Source of the DNA: Planctomycetota bacterium
Lineage (GTDB): Bacteria > Planctomycetota > Phycisphaerae > UBA1845 > CAIVHJ01
DNA: 6,034 nucleotides
NCBI GenBank assembly: GCA_022573485.1
Contig: JACZTW010000240.1
Span: 1-6,034, forward strand
Direction: 5' to 3'
The first letter of the stretch is position 1; each line of letters begins with the position of its first letter. This document shows, one piece after another, positions 1 to 5,674 of the stretch. Both the position numbers and the translations under genes were made by a program. The notes under the pieces are model-generated. The model made no database searches and had not been told where the DNA came from. It saw nothing but the letters and a program-made list of their open reading frames with translations.

Positions 1-21
1 GCAACGAAGTTCGATGTTCAT
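1..21 (-). CDS. 5' end of a leftward gene, first seven codons only
   Basis: Read leftward from an ATG at 21-19, the frame gives MNIELRC and then leaves the window. The call rests on the translation signal: the minus strand carries AAGGAGG at 34-28, an exact Shine-Dalgarno core, six bases before the ATG. Seven residues cannot identify a product. An N-terminus of the form I-E-(L/F)-R-C occurs in small zinc-ribbon proteins, but that is only a guess. The gene is divergent from the glycosyltransferase operon, so 22-639 separates two transcription units. Confidence 0.55.
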
Positions 22-27
22 GCCAAG

Positions 28-34
28 CCTCCTT
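28..34 (-). promoter_or_regulatory. Shine-Dalgarno AAGGAGG of the left-edge gene
   Basis: The minus strand reads AAGGAGG, complementary to the 3' end of 16S rRNA, with a six-base gap (CTTGGC) before the ATG at 21-19. It is the strongest ribosome binding site in the window and the main reason for calling a gene at the left edge. Confidence 0.6.
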
Positions 35-88
35 GCATGTATCGCAAAGAAGTCTGACATCAAGCCGGACATCGCGCAACCCGTACAG

Positions 89-103
89 GCGCCTAACAGG
101 CGC
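89..103. repeat. Small GC-rich hairpin
   Basis: GCGCCT at 89-94 and AGGCGC at 98-103 are exact reverse complements around a three-base AAC loop. The heptamer CAGGCGC also occurs twice in direct orientation, at 86-92 and 97-103. No T-run follows on either strand, so this does not look like an intrinsic terminator. It lies about 70 bases upstream of the left-edge start codon and could be in that gene's promoter or leader. Confidence 0.3.
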
Positions 104-130
104 GCGCGAACTTATCCATAAGCGTATTAC

Positions 131-158
131 GGATCACGGACCACGAATCACGAATCAC
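131..158. repeat. Heptamer tandem repeat, four units of GRAYCAC
   Basis: Four back-to-back heptamers read GGATCAC, GGACCAC, GAATCAC and GAATCAC. Their consensus is GRAYCAC, and all changes are transitions. The period of exactly seven recalls the short tandemly repeated heptamers described in intergenic DNA of cyanobacteria and seen in other large bacterial genomes. Nothing shows that it is transcribed or bound by a protein. Confidence 0.55.
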
Positions 159-320
159 CCAAAACCTCAGTGGCCGAACAAACCCATTTCGTCGCAAACG
201 CAAGGCCGCAGTGGGGATATGATGCGTGTTGCCTCGCGCGGCGTAGCGCTTGTTGCCGGACGCGATGTCGAGCGGTGCATGCGCGCTGTGGACGCAGGCT
301 GTTTGGTGAAACAGTGGTCG

Positions 321-341
321 GTAGCGAGTAGCGCGTAGTCG
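321..341. repeat. Second heptamer array, GTAGCGM, about three units
   Basis: GTAGCGA, GTAGCGC and the degenerate GTAGTCG follow one another without a gap. The period again is seven, but the unit is unrelated to the one at 131-158. With only three units, one of them imperfect, chance is harder to exclude. Confidence 0.35.
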
Positions 342-493
342 GAAATGGACGCAAGTGGTTGGTGCATCATGCTATTACCAAACGAAGCCAAACTTAGGCA
401 AGGCAGGCAAGATGGGCAAAGGCCAGCAGGAAGCCCGGCGACGCTACCAGGTCGGCCTACAATTCTTGGCCTGACGACATCGACACAACATCA

Positions 494-521
494 TTGGTAT
501 AAAGGGCTTATGGCGTATAAC
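494..521 (+). promoter_or_regulatory. Candidate sigma70-type promoter of the glycosyltransferase operon
   Basis: TTGGTA at 494-499 matches four of six bases of the -35 consensus TTGACA. TATAAC at 516-521 matches five of six of the -10 consensus TATAAT. The 16-base gap is acceptable. A start near 528 would give a leader of about 110 bases before the GTG at 640. This is the best pair I found upstream of the operon, but promoter usage in this lineage is not well fixed. Confidence 0.35.
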
Positions 522-624
522 GGGGCTGTGGCCTAGCTTTAGGGGGTCCGCGATTAGACCGATAAGCAGTGTAGCGTTTAGGCGCGTCTTGGGTGCAGCT
601 TCGAGATTGCCGGCCTGCGACGGT

Positions 625-630
625 GGGGGA
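625..630 (+). promoter_or_regulatory. Ribosome binding site that decides the GT4 start
   Basis: GGGGGA ends nine bases before the GTG at 640-642. The TTG at 589, which would extend the frame by 17 residues, has no comparable purine-rich site in front of it, and the extra residues do not look like part of the fold. This favours the GTG. Confidence 0.5.
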
Positions 631-639
631 TACTTACGA

Positions 640-1890
640 GTGAAGATCCTGGTCATCAGAAACGAACCGCCCTGGCCTTTGTGTTACGGCGGCCGGCTGC
701 ACTGTTATGAATTGTGCCGCCGGCTTGCTGAGCGACACCACCTCCGGATGATCGTGGAGCGTCCCTGCGAATCGGATGAGTGGCCATTCAACTTCGAATG
801 TCAAGTGGCAGGCGCTAGCCGGCTCGACAGCCATGAAGTGGATCTCGAGGCTGACGAGAACCAGCCCGGTCGTCTCGAGCGCTATTTCGGCATCAACATG
901 GGCTTTGTGCGCGAGGTGGTGAGATTCACACGCCAGTGGCAGCCGGAGATCGTCATTGGAATGAACTATCAATCGCTGGCCTGTCTGGCCCACTTGAAGC
1001 AAGTGCCGACCATTTGCGATTTGCAGGATGATGAAGTCTTACATAGGTGGCGAGAGCTGTGGCATGGGCGGGCGACAAGCAAATGGAATGACCTTAAGTG
1101 CCTGCTGGCCGTCGGGTTGTTCCAGCGAAAGTATATCCGCAAGGTCGATGCGGTGACCGTGCTTTCGGATGTGGATCAACGTGTCTGTCGGCTTGTCACC
1201 GGCCACCGCCGCATCGAGTGCATCCCGCACGGTGTGGATTGTGAACACTATACGCCCAGCGACCAGCCGGTCGATGAGAACCGGGCCATCTTCTGGGGTG
1301 GGCTGACTTTTGGTCCCAACCTCAGCGCCATTCTCTATTTTGTCGAAAAGGTCTGGCCTGTGGTGCTTGCGAAGAAGCCGCAGATGCGCTTCTCGATCAT
1401 GGGTCGGGGTCATTCTCCCCTGTTGGACCGCCTCAAGTATATTCCCGGCATCGACTTGATTGGCTATGTCGATGACATCAGACCTCACGTGGCCGATGCC
1501 GCACTGGTGGTAGTGCCCATGATCAGCGGGGGCGGCATCAAGAACAAGATCATGGAAGCTTGGGCGATGGGTAAGGCGGTGCTGTGTACCCCGCGAGCGC
1601 TCGGCAACCTGCCCGGCATCCATCGGCAAAACGTATGGATTGCCAAGTCGCCCCGCGCCCTTGCTGAGGGCCTGGTCACGCTGACCGACGACAAAGAACT
1701 TCGCGATGCGCTTGGACGCGCTGGGCGTCAGACTGCTTTGGAACACTGCTCGTGGGATCGGGCTGCCGAGCAACTGGAGCGCTTGTGCAAGGATGTCTTG
1801 CTTGCGAAGAATCCCGTACGTTTCGATGTGGACCTGGCATCCAGCCAAGTCAAGAACGAATCGAAGTCCAACGAAGTCTCGCTGAAATGA
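640..1890 (+). CDS. GT-B fold glycosyltransferase, family GT4-like
   Basis: This 416-residue protein would transfer a sugar from a nucleotide-sugar donor to a growing glycan, probably at the inner face of the cytoplasmic membrane. The GTG start puts VKILVIRNE at residues 1-9, a typical first Rossmann strand of a GT-B enzyme, and PWPLCYGGR at 11-19 is the usual glycine-rich loop after it. The donor half carries HGVD (197-200), WGGLTFGPN (219-227), GYVDD (275-279) and GGGIKNKIMEAWAMGKAV (297-314). Glu307 sits where GT4 enzymes bind the donor nucleotide; the first Glu of the usual E-x7-E pair is Gly299 here. The GGGIKNK...EA pattern resembles the PEP-CTERM/exosortase-associated sugar transferase branch. 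No signal peptide or membrane segment is evident. Its stop overlaps the next start (ATGA), so the two are translationally coupled. Sugar and acceptor cannot be read from sequence. Confidence 0.88.
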   Translation: MKILVIRNEPPWPLCYGGRLHCYELCRRLAERHHLRMIVERPCESDEWPFNFECQVAGASRLDSHEVDLEADENQPGRLERYFGINMGFVREVVRFTRQWQPEIVIGMNYQSLACLAHLKQVPTICDLQDDEVLHRWRELWHGRATSKWNDLKCLLAVGLFQRKYIRKVDAVTVLSDVDQRVCRLVTGHRRIECIPHGVDCEHYTPSDQPVDENRAIFWGGLTFGPNLSAILYFVEKVWPVVLAKKPQMRFSIMGRGHSPLLDRLKYIPGIDLIGYVDDIRPHVADAALVVVPMISGGGIKNKIMEAWAMGKAVLCTPRALGNLPGIHRQNVWIAKSPRALAEGLVTLTDDKELRDALGRAGRQTALEHCSWDRAAEQLERLCKDVLLAKNPVRFDVDLASSQVKNESKSNEVSLK

Positions 1891-2996
1891 AGATTCACAC
1901 CGATTGTCGACATTTCGACGGTTATAAACCGTGCAAGCCGCACAAACAACACGGTGTGCATTGCGAGGGCTGCAACCAGTACGATCCAATCGAGCAGCGT
2001 ATCTTGATCCTTAAATTCGGGGCGGCCGGCGAGGTCATCCGCTGCACTCCGATTCTACACTACTTGAAAAAGCACCACCCGGCTGCTTACGTCGTGTGGG
2101 TCACCGAGTTCCCCGACCTCATTCCCGACGGCTGGGTTGACCAAGTTGTTCGTTCGACCTGGCAGGCTGCTGAGTGGATTAAAGCTCAGAAATGGAACTT
2201 AATCCTCAGCCTCGATAAAGATGTAACGCCTTGCGCGATCGCCCGCCAATCTCGTGCCGACGTCATCAAAGGGTTTACGCTCGACGATATGGGACACATC
2301 GTGGCCGCCGATGCCGATAGCGAACGCAAATGGCAGACGGGCATCTTCGACGATCTCATGAAAGCCTGCACCCGGCATTATGTCGAAGAGATGTTTGAGA
2401 TTTGCGGCTGGCCTTATTCCGGCGAGACGTACATCCTGCCACAAAGCGAACCCTCAATGCTCAATCCCGTTTCCGGGACGGGATCCATCGTTGGGTTGAA
2501 TACCGGCGCCGGCCAGATCTGGCCGACGCGTATCTGGCCTGAGGAGAACTTTGAGCAACTAATTTACAAGCTGCAATCCTTGAACATGCGTCCCTTGCTA
2601 TTAGGCGGACCGGATGAACACGACCGCAATGTCCGACTCGCCTGCCGCACCGGAGCCATCTATCATGGCATTAAACCGTTGCGCCAATTCCTAACCGTGA
2701 TTGATAGCTGTGATGTGGTGGTCACGTCGGTGACCATGGCGCTGCACATGGCCATCGGTCTCGGAAAACGCATCGTGCTGTTCAACAACGTCTTCAATAA
2801 GCATGAGTTTCATCTCTTCGGCCTGGGCGAGATTCTCGAACCCGCCCTGCCCTGCGTGGGCTGTTACAAACGCAAGTTCGACGATGGCTGTCCGGTGCCT
2901 AACTGCATGAAGCAAATCGATGTTGATTCCGTTGTGCAGGCTGTCCAGAGGCAAGTCAAGAATAGTGATCAGCGGACCGCGACGCTAAGGCGCTGA
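1887..2996 (+). CDS. GT9-family (heptosyltransferase-like) glycosyltransferase with terminal Cys clusters
   Basis: The ATG at 1887 overlaps the upstream stop by ATGA and gives 369 residues. The frame is open further upstream, but that stretch lies inside the GT4 gene. GT9 enzymes such as WaaC and WaaF transfer heptose from ADP-heptose to the lipopolysaccharide core. Family marks are the first strand and loop ILILKFGAAGEVIRCTP (39-55), VGLNTGAGQIWPTRIWP (202-218), LLLGGPDEHDRN (237-248) and DVVVTSVTMALHMAIGLG (276-293). The sequence before residue 36 is unlike classic heptosyltransferases: Cys7, Cys16, Cys26 and Cys29, with several His, suggest a small metal-binding or structural module. A second cluster near the C-terminus has Cys323, Cys326, Cys335 and Cys340. 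There is no strong ribosome binding site, so translation probably depends on coupling. The substrate may be a sugar other than heptose. Confidence 0.85.
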   Translation: MKIHTDCRHFDGYKPCKPHKQHGVHCEGCNQYDPIEQRILILKFGAAGEVIRCTPILHYLKKHHPAAYVVWVTEFPDLIPDGWVDQVVRSTWQAAEWIKAQKWNLILSLDKDVTPCAIARQSRADVIKGFTLDDMGHIVAADADSERKWQTGIFDDLMKACTRHYVEEMFEICGWPYSGETYILPQSEPSMLNPVSGTGSIVGLNTGAGQIWPTRIWPEENFEQLIYKLQSLNMRPLLLGGPDEHDRNVRLACRTGAIYHGIKPLRQFLTVIDSCDVVVTSVTMALHMAIGLGKRIVLFNNVFNKHEFHLFGLGEILEPALPCVGCYKRKFDDGCPVPNCMKQIDVDSVVQAVQRQVKNSDQRTATLRR

Positions 2997-3096
2997 ACTA
3001 AGTCAACGAGGTCCAGAAGCTGTGCTGGGGAGTTCGGGGGACATGATACTTAGCTCTGTTCGCTGGGCTTTGGGCCGAGTTTCGTTACCTGCGCGC
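2997..3096. other. Convergent spacer between the GT operon and the repeat gene
   Basis: This 100-base gap separates two converging stop codons. It holds dispersed-motif copy A at 3030-3058. I saw no hairpin with a T-run for either direction, so how transcription ends here is unclear. Confidence 0.5.
3030..3058 (+). repeat. REP-like dispersed motif, copy A
   Basis: These 29 bases share a consensus of roughly GAGTTCGGGGGACATAAT followed by ACTTATCTCAY with copy B (5437-5465, same strand) and copy C (5487-5515, opposite strand). Copy A contains GGGACATGATACTTAGCTC. GGGGACA...ATACTTA sequences of this type are, to my recollection, common around REP-associated tyrosine transposase (RAYT) genes and elsewhere in intergenic DNA. 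Copy A has no inverted partner beside it; the nearest is copy C, 2.4 kb away beyond the repeat gene. Confidence 0.55.
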
Positions 3097-5115
3097 CTAC
3101 AGGCCTCGTTCGGGGCGGCGATAGCGGTTAAGGAATCGGGCCAGCGACCAGCCGCCGCTCATGCCGCGGTTGCCTTTCTTGAGTGCATAGTTGATTGTGT
3201 CCCAGGTCTCGCCGCCCGTACGTGGGATCGTTCCGGAGGCGCGTGTCGGCCAGCCCTTTTCGAGCTTGTAGTAGGCGTCGGCCCACTTCAGGATCTGCTT
3301 CGTCGAGAGTTTCGGCAGATCATGCACGTTCCGCACGCCGCGATACTTGCTCAGCAGTCGAGGCAGAGACGAGCCTCGGCGCAGGCCTCGGAGGCCTTCG
3401 AACAGAGAGACATTGATCGCCGACCACCTTTCGCCGGGCGCTTGCGGCACGGCGCCGCTGCTCTTGGTCGGCCACTTGCCGGTGTGGTTGTGGTGGCTGT
3501 CGGCCCAGCGCAGAATCTGCTGGATCCTCAAAGCGGGCAGATCCCCGGTATTGCGCACGCCGCGATGCCGGTCGAGAACCTTGGCGAGCGTGTTACCGCT
3601 ATGGAGGCCGCGCCCGCCGGTGAACAGGGCGCCCTGAATGCCGTCCCAGGTTTCCCCGCCGGATCGCGGGATCGGGCCGGAGTCGGGCTTGGGCCACCGG
3701 CCTGTCCTCTTGCGGTGGAGGTCCACCCACTTCAGAATCTGCTTGATGGTCAGGCGCGGCAAATGCTGGATGTTGCGCACGCTGCGGCGCTGTTCCAGAA
3801 GCCGGGCCAGCGACGAGTCGCCGGGAAACCCCCGGTTGCCTTCAAACAAGGCATTGTGGACTTTGCTCCAAGTCTCGCCCGCCGAACCCCGCACGGCCCC
3901 GGACTTGTTCGTGGGCCAGCGTCCGGTACGGCGGTGATGGTTGTCCGCCCACGCCAGAACTTGCTTGATCGTCATGCGTGGCAGAAAGTCCGGGTGCTGC
4001 TTGTTGCGGTACGTGGCGAGTACGTGAGCCAGCGAGGTCCGCGCGCCGTGCCAGCGAGCGCCTCCCTTAAATGCGGAGTCGATCCGGGACCAAGTCTCGT
4101 CAGGCGCGCCATGGACAGCGCCCATTTCCATCGTCGGCCACTTGCCCGTGCGGCGGCGGTGGTCATCCGCCCAGGCCAGCACGTTCTTCAGTTTGAGCCG
4201 TGGCAGAGCCCTTGGATGGCGTACACCGCGACGCCCGGCCAGCAGCAGACCCAGCGTGGTTTGGTCGAGACCTCGATTGCCCTTGCTCAAGGCGTTGGCG
4301 ATGGTCGCCCATTTCTCGCCGGCGGGGTGCCTGGAGGGTCCGCAGACCTCTCCGGAGTTCGGTTTCGGCCACTTGCCGGTTCGGCGGCGATGGGCGTCGG
4401 CCGAGACCAGGATTTGCCGAACGGTCAGCGGGGGTGGTTTGAGGGAGCGCCGAGCGCCGCGGCGCTCGGCGAACAATTTGGCCAGCGAATGCCCGCCGGC
4501 AAACCCGCGATATCCTACGCGCATGGCCTGATCGATTCGCAGCCAGGTCTCGTCGCGTGTCCCGTGTACCTTTCCCGAGAGTCTCTTGGGCCATTGGCCC
4601 GAGCGCTGGTGGACCGCGTCGGCCCACTCGAGGATCTGCTTGAGGGTCAGTCGCGGCAGGGCGCCCTGGTTCCTCTGCCGGTTGTGTCGCGCCAGCAGTT
4701 GGGCGAGCGACCCGCTACGCGGCAGGCGTCGTCCGCCATGCGCCAGCGCCTGCGACAGCGCGGACCAGTTCTCATCCGGCGCTTCGTGGACGGGTCCGGT
4801 GGCGCGTCCCGGCCACTTGCCCGTACGCTCGTGATGCGCATCAGCCCAGGTGAGAATTTGCTTGATGGTCAGCCGAGGCTTGCTGGTGATGTTGCGGATT
4901 TTGCGATCGCGGGCCAGCAAGCGGGCCACCGACAAACCGCTGGGAAGCCCGCGGCGTGCGTGCCTGAGCGCGCTGTCAATTGCTACCCAGTTTTCGTGCG
5001 GTGCTTCGCGCACGGGTCCGGAGCGCTTCACGGGCCATTTGCCCGTGCGTTTGCGGTAGCCGTCGGCCCAGGCCAGAATCTGCTTGATTGTCAGTGGTGT
5101 TGGGTTCCTGGCCAT
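3097..5115 (-). CDS. Protein of nine 74-residue tandem repeats, function unknown
   Basis: This 672-residue protein consists of MARNPTP followed by nine repeats and no other domain. The start is fixed: an in-frame TGA lies one codon before the ATG, and the first repeat begins at residue 8. Each unit shows (L/M)-x-(I/L)-K-Q-(I/V)-L-x-W-A-D, then RTGKWP near position 16, SG at 25, GETW at 33, RGL at 48, SLARLL at 55 and RGVRN near 64. It probably forms three helices per unit, with Trp at positions 9, 20 and 36. There is no signal peptide, membrane segment or catalytic motif. The high Arg, Lys and His content suggests a nucleic-acid or polyanion ligand. Similar repeats appear, to my recollection, in uncharacterised planctomycete proteins, and there is a loose likeness to repeats found with homing endonucleases. 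Thr-Gly-Lys-Trp codons differ between units mainly at third positions, which supports this strand over the long open frame opposite. No clear Shine-Dalgarno precedes the ATG. Confidence 0.85.
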   Translation of the reverse strand: MARNPTPLTIKQILAWADGYRKRTGKWPVKRSGPVREAPHENWVAIDSALRHARRGLPSGLSVARLLARDRKIRNITSKPRLTIKQILTWADAHHERTGKWPGRATGPVHEAPDENWSALSQALAHGGRRLPRSGSLAQLLARHNRQRNQGALPRLTLKQILEWADAVHQRSGQWPKRLSGKVHGTRDETWLRIDQAMRVGYRGFAGGHSLAKLFAERRGARRSLKPPPLTVRQILVSADAHRRRTGKWPKPNSGEVCGPSRHPAGEKWATIANALSKGNRGLDQTTLGLLLAGRRGVRHPRALPRLKLKNVLAWADDHRRRTGKWPTMEMGAVHGAPDETWSRIDSAFKGGARWHGARTSLAHVLATYRNKQHPDFLPRMTIKQVLAWADNHHRRTGRWPTNKSGAVRGSAGETWSKVHNALFEGNRGFPGDSSLARLLEQRRSVRNIQHLPRLTIKQILKWVDLHRKRTGRWPKPDSGPIPRSGGETWDGIQGALFTGGRGLHSGNTLAKVLDRHRGVRNTGDLPALRIQQILRWADSHHNHTGKWPTKSSGAVPQAPGERWSAINVSLFEGLRGLRRGSSLPRLLSKYRGVRNVHDLPKLSTKQILKWADAYYKLEKGWPTRASGTIPRTGGETWDTINYALKKGNRGMSGGWSLARFLNRYRRPERGL
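3100..5094 (-). repeat. Nine in-frame coding repeats, 222-bp unit
   Basis: Unit boundaries set on the leading Leu/Met are: R1 4873-5094, R2 4651-4872, R3 4429-4650, R4 4198-4428, R5 3976-4197, R6 3754-3975, R7 3532-3753, R8 3310-3531 and R9 3100-3309. Seven intact units plus R1 share a 74-residue length except R4, which has 77 because of three extra residues in its CGPSRHPAGEKW segment; R9 stops at 70 residues. The lengths sum exactly to residues 8-672. DNA identity between units is clearly lower than the conservation of key residues, so the duplications look old and under selection, not recent slippage. Confidence 0.88.
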
Positions 5116-5127
5116 GATTCATGCATG
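5113..5127. promoter_or_regulatory. CATG cluster at the start codon of the repeat gene
   Basis: CATG occurs three times in 15 bases, at 5113-5116, 5120-5123 and 5124-5127, and the first overlaps the ATG of the repeat gene. CATG is self-complementary, so the cluster could act as an operator or form local structure in the leader. It stands where a Shine-Dalgarno would be expected and none is seen. Chance is a fair alternative. Confidence 0.2.
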
Positions 5128-5201
5128 CTCAGTCAGTGGCGCGTCCCTCGTTCGACGAAATCCGCCCCGAAGCTGTCCACTGCGCTGGTGGGCGAGCCCC
5201 C

Positions 5202-5207
5202 ATTATA
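5202..5207 (-). promoter_or_regulatory. Candidate -10 element of the repeat gene
   Basis: The minus strand reads TATAAT, an exact -10 hexamer, followed by GGGGG. Transcription would start near 5195 and give a leader of about 80 bases before the ATG at 5115. Seventeen bases upstream the hexamer is TGTATC (5230-5225), a poor -35, and there is no TGn extension. If real, the promoter is weak or needs an activator. Confidence 0.35.
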
Positions 5208-5424
5208 CGTGGAGCGTTGCTTTTGATACAGGCGTCCCCATCCATGCAGTACTTCAGGATGGCCGACTCGGGGAGGGTCACCTAGGCTCATCGAAAGAAA
5301 GAACAAACAGTGCGCCGTAACTTCCCACCCGATCGGCGAACCGGCCGCCGCCAACCGAGCGCCCAATGGCCACGCCGAACTTTCGTCCAGCCCCGGAGAG
5401 TTCAAAAGGAAATGCATGACCAAC

Positions 5425-5446
5425 TGAGTTCGAAGTGAGTTCGAGG
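5425..5446 (+). repeat. 11-bp tandem duplication next to motif copy B
   Basis: TGAGTTCGAAG (5425-5435) is followed directly by TGAGTTCGAGG (5436-5446), ten of eleven bases alike. The second unit is the 5' part of motif copy B. It mirrors the 12-bp duplication that precedes copy C on the other strand. Confidence 0.5.
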
Positions 5447-5515
5447 GACACAATGTCTATCTCACGGCGCGCGAGCTTGCTACGGCATGAGATAAGTATT
5501 ATGTCTCCGGAATTG
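5437..5515. repeat. REPIN-like inverted motif pair, copies B and C
   Basis: Copy B (5437-5465, plus) and copy C (5487-5515, minus) face each other across 21 bases. Aligned over 20 bases of core, they differ at five sites, all transitions. On one strand they can pair as a hairpin: GACA 5447-5450 with TGTC 5502-5505, AAT 5452-5454 with ATT 5498-5500, and TATCTCA 5458-5464 with TGAGATA 5488-5494, with two G-U pairs and two mismatches. Two inverted REP-like units around a short spacer is the layout of a REPIN, the form thought to be moved by RAYT enzymes. No such enzyme gene is in the window. Confidence 0.55.
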
Positions 5516-5530
5516 TCCCCGGAATTGTCC
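5507..5530. repeat. Perfect 12-bp tandem duplication beside motif copy C
   Basis: CCGGAATTGTCC occurs twice without a gap, at 5507-5518 and 5519-5530. On the minus strand this is GGACAATTCCGG twice, running into copy C. As at copy B, a doubled prefix precedes the shared core, though the doubled sequences differ. Confidence 0.6.
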
Positions 5531-5592
5531 ACGAATTGCCAAACGAAGAAGTCAAGTCGAGCGACGTTTCCGTTCGCTTGTCTCTTGGCGAC

Positions 5593-5660
5593 TCAACGAG
5601 GCGGCGGTGACGTCGCTCCGTCACGAAGTCCGCGCGGGCTCAACGCCCGCGGCTCGTTGA
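5593..5660. repeat. 68-nt three-stem fold, possible structured RNA or REP-type element
   Basis: TCAACGAG (5593-5600) and CTCGTTGA (5653-5660) are exact reverse complements and would close the structure. Inside are two perfect hairpins: GTGACG/CGTCAC (5607-5612 and 5619-5624, six-base loop) and CGCGGGC/GCCCGCG (5633-5639 and 5645-5651, five-base loop). Together they make a three-way junction from 21 uninterrupted base pairs. The element lies 15 to 82 bases past the stop of the small membrane-protein gene. No T-run follows on the minus strand, so it is not a classic intrinsic terminator, but it could protect the mRNA 3' end. GC-rich hairpins of the GCGGGC...GCCCGC kind are common intergenic repeats, so a mobile repeat family is an alternative. 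Confidence 0.45.
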
Positions 5661-5674
5661 ATAGGACGCCCGGA

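Larger units (their letters stand above)
22..639. other. Divergent intergenic spacer
   Basis: No convincing gene lies in these 618 bases. The open frames here are short, overlap each other on both strands and show no recognisable protein. The spacer holds the left-edge gene's ribosome binding site, a GC-rich hairpin at 89-103, heptamer arrays at 131-158 and 321-341, a candidate promoter at 494-521 and the ribosome binding site of the first glycosyltransferase. Confidence 0.6.
5116..5674. other. Spacer between the repeat gene and the small membrane-protein genes
   Basis: These 559 bases hold no gene I can support; open frames are short, conflicting and unlike known proteins. The contents are the candidate promoter at 5202-5207, a tandem duplication at 5425-5446, the inverted motif pair at 5437-5515, a second tandem duplication at 5507-5530 and the three-stem fold at 5593-5660. 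The stretch 5231-5424 shows nothing I can name. Confidence 0.5.

Noticed and set aside
412..474. 20-residue open frame beginning MGKGQQEARRR upstream of the GT operon
   Set aside because: It is too short to judge, has only weak purine content before the ATG, and ends just before the candidate promoter. I cannot support it as a gene.
589..639. TTG start extending the GT4 protein by 17 residues
   Set aside because: No good ribosome binding site precedes it, while GGGGGA sits at the right distance from the GTG at 640, where the fold also naturally begins.
1039..1989. Minus-strand open frame of 316 codons opposite the GT4 gene
   Set aside because: The plus strand carries clear GT-B motifs through this stretch, and the antisense translation shows no recognisable domain or ribosome binding site.
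3100..5094. CRISPR array or satellite repeat
   Set aside because: The 222-bp periodicity is in frame and codes for conserved residues, and units differ too much at DNA level. There are no short identical repeats with unique spacers.
3022..5226. Long plus-strand open frame (734 codons) opposite the repeat gene
   Set aside because: It is the mirror of a GC-rich repeated gene. Conserved residues and third-position variation between units make sense only on the minus strand, and the plus translation resembles no family.
5633..5651. Intrinsic terminator for the membrane-protein genes
   Set aside because: The hairpin is perfect but no T-run follows on the minus strand. I describe it as part of a three-stem fold instead.
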